Assembly (NCBI GenBank): GCA_020025425.1
Contig: JAHHSD010000004.1
Location: forward strand, 9,983 to 73,982
Length of the DNA: 64,000 nucleotides
Origin: Oscillospiraceae bacterium
GTDB lineage: Bacteria; Bacillota; Clostridia; Oscillospirales; Oscillospiraceae
Direction of reading: 5' to 3'
Both the position numbers and the translations under genes were made by a program. The notes beneath the pieces are model-generated. The model worked only from the letters and a program-made list of their open reading frames with translations, made no database searches and had not been told where the DNA came from. Within the stretch, counting starts at the first letter, position 1; each line of letters starts with the position of its first letter. Positions 15,463 through 23,735 of the stretch are shown piece after piece.

Positions 15463-18400
15463 ATGGCAAAAACCAGGCGGAAAGCCCCGAACCGGCTTTT
15501 GACCGACGCCTTTCGCGAAATCAAAAATACCCGGAGCCGCTTCATTTCCCTGATGGTACTCTCCGCACTGGCCGTCTGCTTTCTGGCTGGTCTGCGGGCC
15601 ACCGCTCCGGATATGAAACAGTCAGCCGACCTGTATTTCGATCAGCAGAAGCTGATGGATCTGCGGGTGGCCTCCACTCTGGGTCTGACTGAGCAGGACG
15701 CTGAGGCCCTGGCCGCCCAGGACGGGGTGGAGACCCTGGAGCGGGCCTACACGGTGGACGCTGCCTACCACCAGACAGAAAACGACTACATCCTCAAGGT
15801 GCTGTCCTATACCGGTGACACCGGACTCAATCTCCCCAAGCTGGTGGAGGGCCGGATGCCGGAAAATGACCAGGAATGCCTGGTGGAGCCCAGGCTCCTG
15901 CATGATACCGGCCTGGCCATCGGGGACACTCTGACCCTGGACACCGGAACGGGGATGTTTGAGGGCGCCCTCAAATATGACAGCTACACCATCGTGGGCA
16001 CCGCCAATTCTCCCCTCTATGTGGGGATCGAGCGGGGCTCCTCTTCCCTGGGCACCGGCCAGGTGGCCGCCTTTGTTGTGCTGCCCATCGGGGCCTTTGC
16101 CATGGACTGCTACACCGATTTCTACCTCCAGGTGGAGGGCACCCAGGAGCTGCTGTGTTACAGCAGCCGCTACAAGGACCGCATGGACCGGTTCAAGGAT
16201 GATCTGAAGTCCTTTGCCGACCAGCGGGCCAAGCTCCGCGGGGAAGAGGTGGTGGACGAGGCCAACCAGAAGATCGCTGACGCGGAGCAGGAGCTGGCCG
16301 ACGCGGAGACCAAGGCCAATCAGAAGCTGACCGACGCCTGGGCTGAGCTCCAGGACGGGCGCCGAGAGCTGGACAGCGGCTGGAGAAAATACCGGAACGG
16401 TCAGCAGGAGCTGAGCGACAAGGTGATGGAGGCCAGTCAGGAGATCGGCAGTGCGGAACAGGAGCTGGCCGATGCTCTGGCAAATCTCCAGACCGGGGAG
16501 CTGGAGCTGAAGGACGGCTGGAAGGAATACTATGACGGCTTGGCCAAGTACTACGACGGCCTAGAGGAGTACAACAACGGCCGCGGCGAATACGACAACG
16601 GCCTGAGAGAATATGAGGAAGGGTTAAAGAAGTACGAGGACGGCAAGAAGAAGCTGGACGAGGGCTGGCGGCAGTACAACCAGGGCTCCGCGGACCTGGA
16701 TGCCGGCGCCCAGCAGCTGGAGGCCGGCCGGCAGCAGCTCCAGCAGCAGGAGGACGCCTTCAACGCCACTGTGGGCGGACTTGCCGGTGGTATGGGCATG
16801 ACCAATGACCAGCTGATCGGGGCCCTCCAGAGTAATCAGGGTGGCATCCGTGATCAGATCGACGCACAGGCCCCCGGAACCTCTGCCGGCATTTTGGCCG
16901 GCCACGACGCCATCCAGGCGGGCCGCCAGGAGCTGGCCCAGGGCGAGGCCGCCCTCAACTCGGGCGCCAGCGAGCTGTCCGGCGCCTGGCAGCAGCTGAA
17001 CCAGTCCCAGAAGGAGCTGGAGAAAGCCAAAAAGGAGCTGGATGACGCCAAGAAAGAGCTGGACGAGGCCAAAGAGGAGCTGGCCAAGGCCGAGCAGGAG
17101 CTGAGCGACGCCAAAAAGGAGCTGGACGACGCCAAGCAGGAGCTGGTGGACGGCGAGCAGGAGCTGAAGGACGGCTGGCAGAAGTACAACGACGGCCTGG
17201 TGGAGCTGGCCGACGCCAGGGAGACCCTGAAAACGGAGACCTCCGACGCCAGACGCAAGCTGAACGACGCCCTGGTGGAGCTCAACGACGGCGAGGCGGA
17301 GTACACCGACGGCCTGGCCGAGTACGAGAGCGGCAAGCAGGAGGCCCAGCAGGAGATTGCCGACGCCCACAAGAAGCTGGAGCAGGCCCGCCGGGATGTG
17401 GCTGACATTGAGGCCTGCGAATGGTACCTGCTGGACCGGAACACCAATATGGGCTACATGAGCTACTCCATGGACGCCGACCGCATGGGCAATCTGGCCG
17501 GGGTTTTCCCCCTGATTTTCTTCCTGGTGGCCGCTCTGGTCTGCCTGACCACCATGACCCGCATGGTGGAGGAGCAGCGGGTGGCCATCGGCGGGCTGAA
17601 GGCTTTGGGCTACTCCAAGGGGGCCATCGCCATCAAATATGTGGGCTACGGCTTCCTGGCCAGCGCCATCGGTGCGCTGATTGGACTGGCCGTGGGTCTG
17701 ACCCTGCTGCCCTGGATCATCTGCAACGCCTGGAACATCATTTACAGTCTGGGCGAGATCCAATACGGCCTGGAGCCCGTCACCTCCATCATCGCCGTGC
17801 TGGCGGCGGTGGGAACCGTAACCATCTCCGCTCTGGCCGCCTGCTTCTCCACCCTGACGTCCGTTCCCGCCCAGCTGATGCGGCCCAAGGCCCCCCGGGC
17901 GGGCCGGCGGGTCCTGCTGGAGCGGCTGCCCTTCCTCTGGAAGCGGCTGTCCTTCAACCACAAGATCACCACCCGGAATCTGTTCCGCTATAAGCGGCGG
18001 TTCTGGATGACCGTCATCGGCATCGGCGGCTGTGCCGCCCTGATCGTCACCGCCTTCGGCCTGCGCGGCTCCATTTTCGATGTGATGGACCGGCAGTACA
18101 GCGAGATCTACGCCTACACCGCCGAGGTGGGCCTGGTGGACAAGGTGACCCCCGGCGAGATGCGGGAGGTGGCCGACGTCCTGGACCGCAGCGAGCTGGT
18201 GGAAGCCTGGATGGCCTGCCGCCACGAAATGGTCACCGCCGAGACGGACACCTACACCGTGGACGGATTCCTCCGTGTGGTCCCCGGCCAGGAGGCCCTC
18301 TCCGACTTTGTGAACCTGCGCCACCGCAAGGACGATGTCCCGGTGGTCCTGCCCGATGACGGGGTAGTGCTCACCGAGAAGCTGGCCTCCCTGCTGGACG

Positions 18401-19083
18401 TGGGCCCGGGTGACACCCTCACCCTGGACGGGGAGAAGCGGGTGGAGGTCCGTGTGGCCGACGTCACCGAGCACTACATCCACCACTACATCTACATGAC
18501 AGAAAACTACTATCGCACCGTCTTCGGGACGGCAAGCGCGGACAATCTGATCCTGGCCGACTTCCCCACCGACTCCGGCGAGGCCGACGCCCTGGAGCGA
18601 AAGCTGGTCTCCCTGGACGGTGTCACCTCCCTGTCCCGCATTGTGGACACCCGAAAGACCTTCACCTCCAGCCTGGAGAGTGTGGACTACGCCGTGGTCC
18701 TCATTATCGTGTGCGCCGCCGCCCTGGCCTTCGTCGTCCTCTACAACCTGACCAACATCAACATCACCGAGCGGATGCGGGAGCTGGCCACGCTGAAGGT
18801 GCTGGGCTTCTACGACGGCGAGCTGTCGGCCTACGTCTACCGGGAAAACGTGATCCTCACCTTCTTCGGTGTGGCCATGGGTATGCTGATGGGGAAGCTG
18901 CTGCACCGATGGCTGGTGCTGACGGTGGAGATCGACCTGCTGATGTTCGGCCGGGACCTGTCCCTGAGCAGCTATGGCTACGCCATCATCCTGACCATCC
19001 TCTTCTCCCTGGTGGTCAACCTGTCCGCCCACCAGAAGCTGAAAAAACTGGATATGGTGGAATCCATGAAGAGTGTGGAGTGA
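15463..19083 (+). CDS. FtsX-type ABC permease with a very long extracellular coiled coil
   Basis: A 1206-residue membrane protein. An N-terminal anchor (about residues 25-45) is followed by a MacB-like periplasmic core to about 255. A repeat-rich helical region at about 258-652 follows, with a Gly-rich break near 430-495. Then come an FtsX domain (three membrane helices, about 668-805), a second anchor near 845-867, another extracellular core and the final FtsX helices (about 1080-1190). The coiled coil is built of 7- and 11-residue repeats rich in ELxDAxxEL and YxxGLxxY units. Normal FtsX permeases are much shorter. The protein probably spans part of the thick wall and may act as a mechanotransmitter or export device with the ATPase upstream. 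The cargo is unknown. Confidence 0.85.
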   Translation: MAKTRRKAPNRLLTDAFREIKNTRSRFISLMVLSALAVCFLAGLRATAPDMKQSADLYFDQQKLMDLRVASTLGLTEQDAEALAAQDGVETLERAYTVDAAYHQTENDYILKVLSYTGDTGLNLPKLVEGRMPENDQECLVEPRLLHDTGLAIGDTLTLDTGTGMFEGALKYDSYTIVGTANSPLYVGIERGSSSLGTGQVAAFVVLPIGAFAMDCYTDFYLQVEGTQELLCYSSRYKDRMDRFKDDLKSFADQRAKLRGEEVVDEANQKIADAEQELADAETKANQKLTDAWAELQDGRRELDSGWRKYRNGQQELSDKVMEASQEIGSAEQELADALANLQTGELELKDGWKEYYDGLAKYYDGLEEYNNGRGEYDNGLREYEEGLKKYEDGKKKLDEGWRQYNQGSADLDAGAQQLEAGRQQLQQQEDAFNATVGGLAGGMGMTNDQLIGALQSNQGGIRDQIDAQAPGTSAGILAGHDAIQAGRQELAQGEAALNSGASELSGAWQQLNQSQKELEKAKKELDDAKKELDEAKEELAKAEQELSDAKKELDDAKQELVDGEQELKDGWQKYNDGLVELADARETLKTETSDARRKLNDALVELNDGEAEYTDGLAEYESGKQEAQQEIADAHKKLEQARRDVADIEACEWYLLDRNTNMGYMSYSMDADRMGNLAGVFPLIFFLVAALVCLTTMTRMVEEQRVAIGGLKALGYSKGAIAIKYVGYGFLASAIGALIGLAVGLTLLPWIICNAWNIIYSLGEIQYGLEPVTSIIAVLAAVGTVTISALAACFSTLTSVPAQLMRPKAPRAGRRVLLERLPFLWKRLSFNHKITTRNLFRYKRRFWMTVIGIGGCAALIVTAFGLRGSIFDVMDRQYSEIYAYTAEVGLVDKVTPGEMREVADVLDRSELVEAWMACRHEMVTAETDTYTVDGFLRVVPGQEALSDFVNLRHRKDDVPVVLPDDGVVLTEKLASLLDVGPGDTLTLDGEKRVEVRVADVTEHYIHHYIYMTENYYRTVFGTASADNLILADFPTDSGEADALERKLVSLDGVTSLSRIVDTRKTFTSSLESVDYAVVLIIVCAAALAFVVLYNLTNINITERMRELATLKVLGFYDGELSAYVYRENVILTFFGVAMGMLMGKLLHRWLVLTVEIDLLMFGRDLSLSSYGYAIILTILFSLVVNLSAHQKLKKLDMVESMKSVE

Positions 19084-19130
19084 TCTTTGGCAAACCTCCG
19101 GAATTGGTGCAGAACCTTCCAAACCATATG

Positions 19131-19158
19131 AAAAAGGCCGCCTTTCGGCGGCCTTTTT
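19131..19158 (+). terminator. Intrinsic terminator after the FtsX permease
   Basis: AAAAAGGCCGCC, TTT loop and CGGCGGCCTTTTT: a perfect 12-bp stem with a U-tract. It is symmetrical, so it may work on both strands. Confidence 0.9.
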
Positions 19159-19303
19159 CGACAATCTGAATGGGAACAGCCAGGGAAGATCCAAGCTCCT
19201 GCCTGCTCCAGGTACCCAAGGGTCTGACACACACACAGACCAGACCGGACGATGACCGTGGGGCGCCCCGATAGGGGCCAATCCCATTCAGCAGACAGCA
19301 GAC

Positions 19304-19714
19304 TCAGACATTGGACTGCGCCTTCAGCTCCTTGTTCATCTGGATCATGTTGACACCCACCAGTGCAGGGAGGGCGCAGATCAGTGTAGTGGCGTTGCTT
19401 CTGACAGAGACGTTGGCAGAGAACATGAAGAACATGAAGGATGCAAAGAAAGCCACACAGGCCACAATGTCCAGCACACCAACAGCAAGCAGGGACTTCT
19501 TTTTCAGAATGGCCAGCAGGCTGATGACGCCCACCACCAGGCTGCCCACGGAGGTCAGCACGTCACAGATCACGGCGGACAGATAGACGTTGTTGCCCAG
19601 CACCTTCAGTTCCCCGTAGGTGGACAGGGTTGAAAGGACGGAGAAAGAACGGATCAGTCCCAGTACGATCAGGACAACGGCCAGGATTTTGGTGATTTTG
19701 CCAGCGTTTTTCAT
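19304..19714 (-). CDS. Small four-helix membrane protein, function unknown
   Basis: A 136-residue protein with four predicted membrane segments (about 9-27, 45-66, 71-97 and 108-125) and short charged tails; KKKSLLAVGVLDIV separates segments two and three. I do not recognise the family. GAGAGGAG precedes the ATG and a good promoter lies just upstream. It is convergent with the FtsX permease, so a shared function is not implied. Confidence 0.7.
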   Translation of the reverse strand: MKNAGKITKILAVVLIVLGLIRSFSVLSTLSTYGELKVLGNNVYLSAVICDVLTSVGSLVVGVISLLAILKKKSLLAVGVLDIVACVAFFASFMFFMFSANVSVRSNATTLICALPALVGVNMIQMNKELKAQSNV

Positions 19715-19749
19715 TGGAAATATTCTCCTCTCGATTTATGATGGTTGAG

Positions 19750-19778
19750 AGTATAACAAAGTTACAGGCCGTTGACAA
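19750..19778 (-). promoter_or_regulatory. Sigma-A type promoter of the small membrane protein gene
   Basis: Minus strand TTGTCA (19778-19773), 17-base spacer, TATACT (19755-19750), about 35 bases before the ATG. Confidence 0.65.
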
Positions 19779-20116
19779 CCATTTCTCGACAAAATCATGC
19801 ACATTTTCCCATCCCCCCAAAAAAACTGGTCTTTTTCCGGCTCAAATGACCAAAAAAGTCTTTCTCCCGCTTCCCTCTCACCCCTTGCAAAACGGGAAAT
19901 CGGCGGCATTTGAGCCTATGCGAGGCGGCCCCCGCTCCCCCGGAGCTCTCTCTGCCCCGGCTTCAGGCTCTGGCTTTCCAAAAAATTTTCAACAGGCTCA
20001 TACAATATTATTTCAAAAATAGACCCGGACAGAATGGTAAATTCCGTCGATTGACTGTATACTATTTGACCTGTCTCGGACAGTGGTACCGACTTAAAAC
20101 TGGAGGAATCAAAATT
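19779..20116. other. Intergenic stretch without recognised gene
   Basis: About 340 bases between divergent small membrane protein genes. It is less GC-rich than its surroundings, with poly-C/poly-A and poly-T runs near 19810-19835. I see no convincing promoter for the right-hand gene, no RNA motif and no coding frame I can support. Confidence 0.5.
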
Positions 20117-20356
20117 ATGGTAAACACATTCAGCTTCATTTTATTCATGCTCTCACTCTACTCCCTGGCGGCCTTTTTGATCCTTCTGGTCATCGGCCTG
20201 ATGCGCCGCCGTCCACTGAAGCGGAAGCTGCTGGGCATTGGGATCTCGGTGGTCATGCTGGCGATTTCCTTTACTCTATTCAGCCTGACCGCCGAGCCGG
20301 CTGAGGGCCAGGGGGACTGCTCCGCTGTGCCGCCCGCATCGTCTCAGCCCGCCTGA
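20117..20356 (+). CDS. Small membrane protein, function unknown
   Basis: A 79-residue protein with two hydrophobic helices (about 5-27 and 37-57) separated by a basic loop (MRRRPLKRK), and a short hydrophilic C-terminus. The ATG at 20117 is preferred because TGGAGGAATC lies just upstream. The family is not recognised. It is monocistronic and followed by a strong terminator. Confidence 0.6.
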   Translation: MVNTFSFILFMLSLYSLAAFLILLVIGLMRRRPLKRKLLGIGISVVMLAISFTLFSLTAEPAEGQGDCSAVPPASSQPA

Positions 20357-20381
20357 ACATATAATGTTGGAGAAAAATTGG

Positions 20382-20417
20382 GGACGCCCGGTGCTCTGCG
20401 CCGGGCGTCCTTTTTTT
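20382..20417 (+). terminator. Intrinsic terminator
   Basis: GGACGCCCGG (20382-20391) pairs with CCGGGCGTCC (20401-20410), followed by seven T. Confidence 0.92.
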
Positions 20418-20489
20418 CCACCGCCCTGTGGAAAATCCTCTTTCCGGGTGTGAAACGGAAAATCCGGGCGTCCAGCCCCCCTCTTGCCG

Positions 20490-20518
20490 TTGCCTTTTTT
20501 CTGCTTTGGTGCTAAAAT
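20490..20518 (+). promoter_or_regulatory. Promoter of the racemase-like/ATP-grasp cassette
   Basis: TTGCCT (20490-20495), 17-base spacer, TAAAAT (20513-20518), about 70 bases before the ATG at 20588. A TATACT at 20535-20540 could be a second -10. Confidence 0.5.
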
Positions 20519-20587
20519 AAGATATTCTGAGGGTATACTGAACTACAAGGCTTGTACCGCATAAAAAGAGACAGAGGGGGCCCCGCC

Positions 20588-21652
20588 ATGCGCAAACTCA
20601 TCGTCAAAAAAGCAGCTGTAAAAAATAACATCAAGGTCATCAAGGAGCGCTCAGGGAGCGCCGCCATCTACGCCGTCCTCAATGGGAACGGCGGCGGCAC
20701 CGGGATCACCCAGATGGCCGAGCTGCTGCGTAGCGAGGGGATCAGCCGCTTCGCCGTCAACGAGGTGAACGAGGCCCAGGCCCTGCGCCGAGCCGGCTTT
20801 GTGGACGAGGAGATCCTGATGCTCCGCTCCACCACCGACCGGGAGGAGCTGGAGCAGCTGGTGGACCTGAACGTGGTGTGTACCATCTCCTCGGTGGACA
20901 CCGGCATGGCCCTCAACGCGCTGGCGGAGAACCGCTCCACCGTGGCGGCGGCCCACATCCAGGTGGATACCGGCATGGGCTTCGGCGGCTTCCTGGTCAC
21001 CGAGCCGGAGAAGATCCTGCTGGCCTACCGCTCTCTGCCCAAGGTGGCCCTGGAGGGCATCTATACCCAGATCCACGCCGCCCCCCGGCGGGACGACACC
21101 GAGACCCAGATGGCCCAGTTCCAGCAGGTGCTCAAGGCCATCCAGGACGCCGGGTTCGAGACCGGCATCGTCCACGCCGCCGGGTCCTACGCCCTGATGC
21201 ACCGGGATCTGACCCGGCTGGACGCGGTGCGCGCCGGTTCGGTGCTGCTAGGCCGCTGCCGCCGGACCGACGATGACGGCCTGAGCGTGGTGGGCTCCGG
21301 AGAGGTGGATATCTCCGAGGTGCGCTGGCTGCCCAAGGGCCACACCGTGGGCGCCGACCGGCCCGCCGTGCTGAAAAAGCCCACCCGGGTGGCGGTGCTC
21401 CCCGTGGGCTATCAGAACGGCTTCGGAGTGGAGCGCCCCCGGGACCCCGGCCTCTGGGCTATGATGCGCCGCTGGCAGAAGCAGCGCCACGCCTGCGTCT
21501 ATATCGGCGGACAGCGGACCCGGGTGATTGGCTACATCGGCGCCATCGAGACGGTGGTGGACGTCACGGATATCAAGTGCTCCGCCGGCGATACTGCCAG
21601 CTTTGAGATAGATCCCATGTTTGCCCGCGGCTTTGTCATCGAGTACCGGTGA
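20588..21652 (+). CDS. Alanine-racemase-like protein without catalytic Lys and Tyr (predicted pseudoenzyme)
   Basis: A 354-residue protein with the alanine racemase fold type III layout: an N-terminal barrel and a C-terminal beta domain with VDVTDIKCSAGD. The PLP-lysine block, normally AVVKANAYGHG, reads AVLNGNGGGTG, with Asn32 where the Schiff-base lysine belongs. In the C-terminal domain the catalytic tyrosine of the VSYG segment is replaced by VGAD (254-257). The segment after it (VAVLPVGYQNGF) aligns well, so the absence is not a gap. The PLP-pyridine arginine block VRAGSVLLG (Arg215) is retained. The start at 20588 has AGAGGGGG upstream. It heads a cassette with an ATP-grasp ligase, an Asp/Glu racemase and a MurE-kinase fusion. 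Racemase activity is unlikely; a regulatory, scaffold or other PLP-independent role is possible. Confidence 0.8.
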   Translation: MRKLIVKKAAVKNNIKVIKERSGSAAIYAVLNGNGGGTGITQMAELLRSEGISRFAVNEVNEAQALRRAGFVDEEILMLRSTTDREELEQLVDLNVVCTISSVDTGMALNALAENRSTVAAAHIQVDTGMGFGGFLVTEPEKILLAYRSLPKVALEGIYTQIHAAPRRDDTETQMAQFQQVLKAIQDAGFETGIVHAAGSYALMHRDLTRLDAVRAGSVLLGRCRRTDDDGLSVVGSGEVDISEVRWLPKGHTVGADRPAVLKKPTRVAVLPVGYQNGFGVERPRDPGLWAMMRRWQKQRHACVYIGGQRTRVIGYIGAIETVVDVTDIKCSAGDTASFEIDPMFARGFVIEYR

Positions 21653-21708
21653 CCGCCGCGCCTACGGACATAAAATTTTGACAATATCAAGGGAGTCCTT
21701 ACAACACT

Positions 21709-22923
21709 ATGAATGATCTCACCTTTCAGCCGCTGCTCTTCGGCGGCGATATCAACGTGTACAGCGTGGCCCGGGCCTTCCATGAGGCCTACGGTGTGAA
21801 AAGTGTGGCCTTCGGCAAATTCCACACCTTCCCCTGCGCATACAGCTCCATCATCGACTACCGCACCTGCCCCAGCAATGAGGACCCGGACACCTTCCTG
21901 AAAAACGTGGAGGAGGTCTGCCGGGAGTTTTCCGATAAGACGGTGATCGTGCTGGGCTGCGGGGACAGCTATGTGCAGCTGGCCGCCCATCTGAAGGACA
22001 AAATGCCCAAAAACGCCCTGGCCCCCTACATCTCCGGGGAGCTGATGGACAAGCTCATCAACAAGGAGCATTTCTATGCCCTGTGCGACCAGTACGGCAT
22101 CGACCACCCCGCCACCGTGATCTATGACAAATCCATGGGCCACGACTTCGAGCTGCCCTGGGACTTCCCCTGCATCGCCAAGCCCGCCGACGGCGTGGCC
22201 TACTGGGAGCACGAGTTTGAGGGGATCAAAAAGGTCTACATCTGCCAGGACCGCCAGGAGCTGCTGGACGCCCTGGATGCGGTGTACGCCGCGGGCTACC
22301 CCGACCACATGATTTTGCAGGAGTTCATCCCCGGGGACGACACCTATATGCGGGTGATGACCAACTACTCCGACGAGCAGGGCCGGGTGAAGCTCATGTG
22401 CCTGGGCCACGTCCTGCTGGAGGAGCACTCCCCCCACGGCATCGGCAACCACGCCGTCATCATCACCGAGCACGACGAGGCCCTCTCCCTGAAGATCAAA
22501 ACTCTGCTGGAGGGCCTGCACTACACCGGCTTCTCCAACTTCGACATCAAGTATGACAGCCGGGACGGCAAGTACAAGCTCTTTGAGATCAACTGCCGCC
22601 AGGGCCGGAGCAACTACTATGTCACCGGCGCCGGCTACAACATTGCCAAAATCCTGGTGGAGGACCGGCTGGAGCACAAGGACTCCCCTCTGGTCATCAC
22701 CGAAAATCAGTCCCTGTGGCGGATGGTCCCCAAGAAGGTGGCCTTCGACTTTGTGCCCAAAGCCTACCACCAGCAGATGAAGACCCTGCTGCGCGCCGGG
22801 GCCGCCACCCACTCCCTGGAGTACCGGAAGGACTACACCCTGGGCCGGATCTGGCGGGTGTGGAAAACCCATGTGGGCAACATGGTCCGCTTCAACCGCC
22901 ACAACAAGCGTCCGGAAAACTGA
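21709..22923 (+). CDS. ATP-grasp amino acid ligase, D-aspartate-ligase-like
   Basis: A 404-residue ATP-grasp enzyme. It has an N-terminal preATP-like domain with VLGCGDSYVQLAA, an ATP-binding lid (PCIAKPADGVAYW near 160), LQEFIPGDDTYMRVM near 205-220, and the metal-binding FEINCRQGRSNYY near 295-307. The family forms an amide between a carboxylate and an amine through an acyl phosphate. The combination with an adjacent aspartate/glutamate racemase recalls the Enterococcus faecium D-aspartate ligase/racemase pair, which branches peptidoglycan. This is analogy, and the substrate is not known. It starts 56 bases after the racemase-like gene and is followed after 20 bases by the true racemase gene. 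Confidence 0.82.
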   Translation: MNDLTFQPLLFGGDINVYSVARAFHEAYGVKSVAFGKFHTFPCAYSSIIDYRTCPSNEDPDTFLKNVEEVCREFSDKTVIVLGCGDSYVQLAAHLKDKMPKNALAPYISGELMDKLINKEHFYALCDQYGIDHPATVIYDKSMGHDFELPWDFPCIAKPADGVAYWEHEFEGIKKVYICQDRQELLDALDAVYAAGYPDHMILQEFIPGDDTYMRVMTNYSDEQGRVKLMCLGHVLLEEHSPHGIGNHAVIITEHDEALSLKIKTLLEGLHYTGFSNFDIKYDSRDGKYKLFEINCRQGRSNYYVTGAGYNIAKILVEDRLEHKDSPLVITENQSLWRMVPKKVAFDFVPKAYHQQMKTLLRAGAATHSLEYRKDYTLGRIWRVWKTHVGNMVRFNRHNKRPEN

Positions 22924-22943
22924 CGCCCGTGGGAGGAGACAGA

Positions 22944-23672
22944 ATGACTGCTATGAACCAACATGACGCCCCGGAGCAGAAGCTGGGCGTGCTGGGCGGC
23001 ATGGGGCCCCAGGCCACCCAGGTGTTTTACCAGTATGTGCTGGACCGCACCGACGCCTCCTGCGATCAGGAGCACCTGCCCACCCTGATCCTGTCGGACA
23101 CCCTGATGCCCGACCGCACCCAGGCCATCCTCAGCGGTCAGACCGGCCCCATCTATCAGCGGCTGCTCAAGGACGCCAGGCTGCTGGAGAGCTGCGGCTG
23201 CACCGCCATTGCCATCCCCTGCAACACCTCCCACTACTTTGCGGACAAGCTCCAGAAGGAGATCGGCATTCCCATCATCCACATGATCCGGGAGACCGCC
23301 CGCGCCCTGGCCGCCAACGGCATGCGCCGCCCCGGCATCCTGGCCACCGACGGCACCATCCAGACCGGGCTCTACCAGCGGGAATGCGCCGCCTGCGGTC
23401 TGGAGGCTGTGGCCCCCCCGCCCGAGATCCAGAAGCTGGTCATGTCCATCATCTACGACGAGATCAAAGCCGGCGAACGGGGCAGCCGGGAAAAATTTGC
23501 CCAGATCGACCGTGCCCTGCTCTCCGCCGGCTGCGACTGCGCCATTCTGGCCTGCACGGAGCTGTCCGTATTCCGGTGCTACCACAACCTGCCCAACTAC
23601 TATGTGGACGCCATGGAGGTGCTGGCCGAGCGGGCCGTGGTGCGCTGCGGCAAGCACCTGACCAACATCTAA
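22944..23672 (+). CDS. Aspartate/glutamate racemase family protein
   Basis: A 242-residue PLP-independent racemase. The two catalytic cysteines are visible in IPCNTSH and LACTELS, and GVLGGMGPQATQVFY is the N-terminal signature of the aspartate racemase (RacD/YgeA) group. It would interconvert L- and D-aspartate or glutamate. The ATG at 22944 is preceded by GGGAGGAGA; the open frame upstream overlaps the ATP-grasp gene and is not used. Directly after the ATP-grasp ligase, it likely supplies that ligase with a D-acidic amino acid. A small terminator follows. Confidence 0.88.
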   Translation: MTAMNQHDAPEQKLGVLGGMGPQATQVFYQYVLDRTDASCDQEHLPTLILSDTLMPDRTQAILSGQTGPIYQRLLKDARLLESCGCTAIAIPCNTSHYFADKLQKEIGIPIIHMIRETARALAANGMRRPGILATDGTIQTGLYQRECAACGLEAVAPPPEIQKLVMSIIYDEIKAGERGSREKFAQIDRALLSAGCDCAILACTELSVFRCYHNLPNYYVDAMEVLAERAVVRCGKHLTNI

Positions 23673-23680
23673 CCCATAAA

Positions 23681-23705
23681 AGGAGCGCCCCGGCGCTCCT
23701 TTTTC
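23681..23705 (+). terminator. Intrinsic terminator between racemase and MurE-kinase genes
   Basis: AGGAGCG, six-base loop, CGCTCCT (23694-23700), then TTTTT. Partial read-through is needed for the next gene unless it has its own promoter; only about 30 bases remain before its start. Confidence 0.7.
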
Positions 23706-23735
23706 CAATGATTTTACTTTTATGAGGTGTATCTG

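Noticed and set aside
16624..19287. An 887-codon minus-strand frame opposite the FtsX permease
   Set aside because: Repetitive composition mirrors the coiled-coil repeats of the real gene; no ribosome site or family match.
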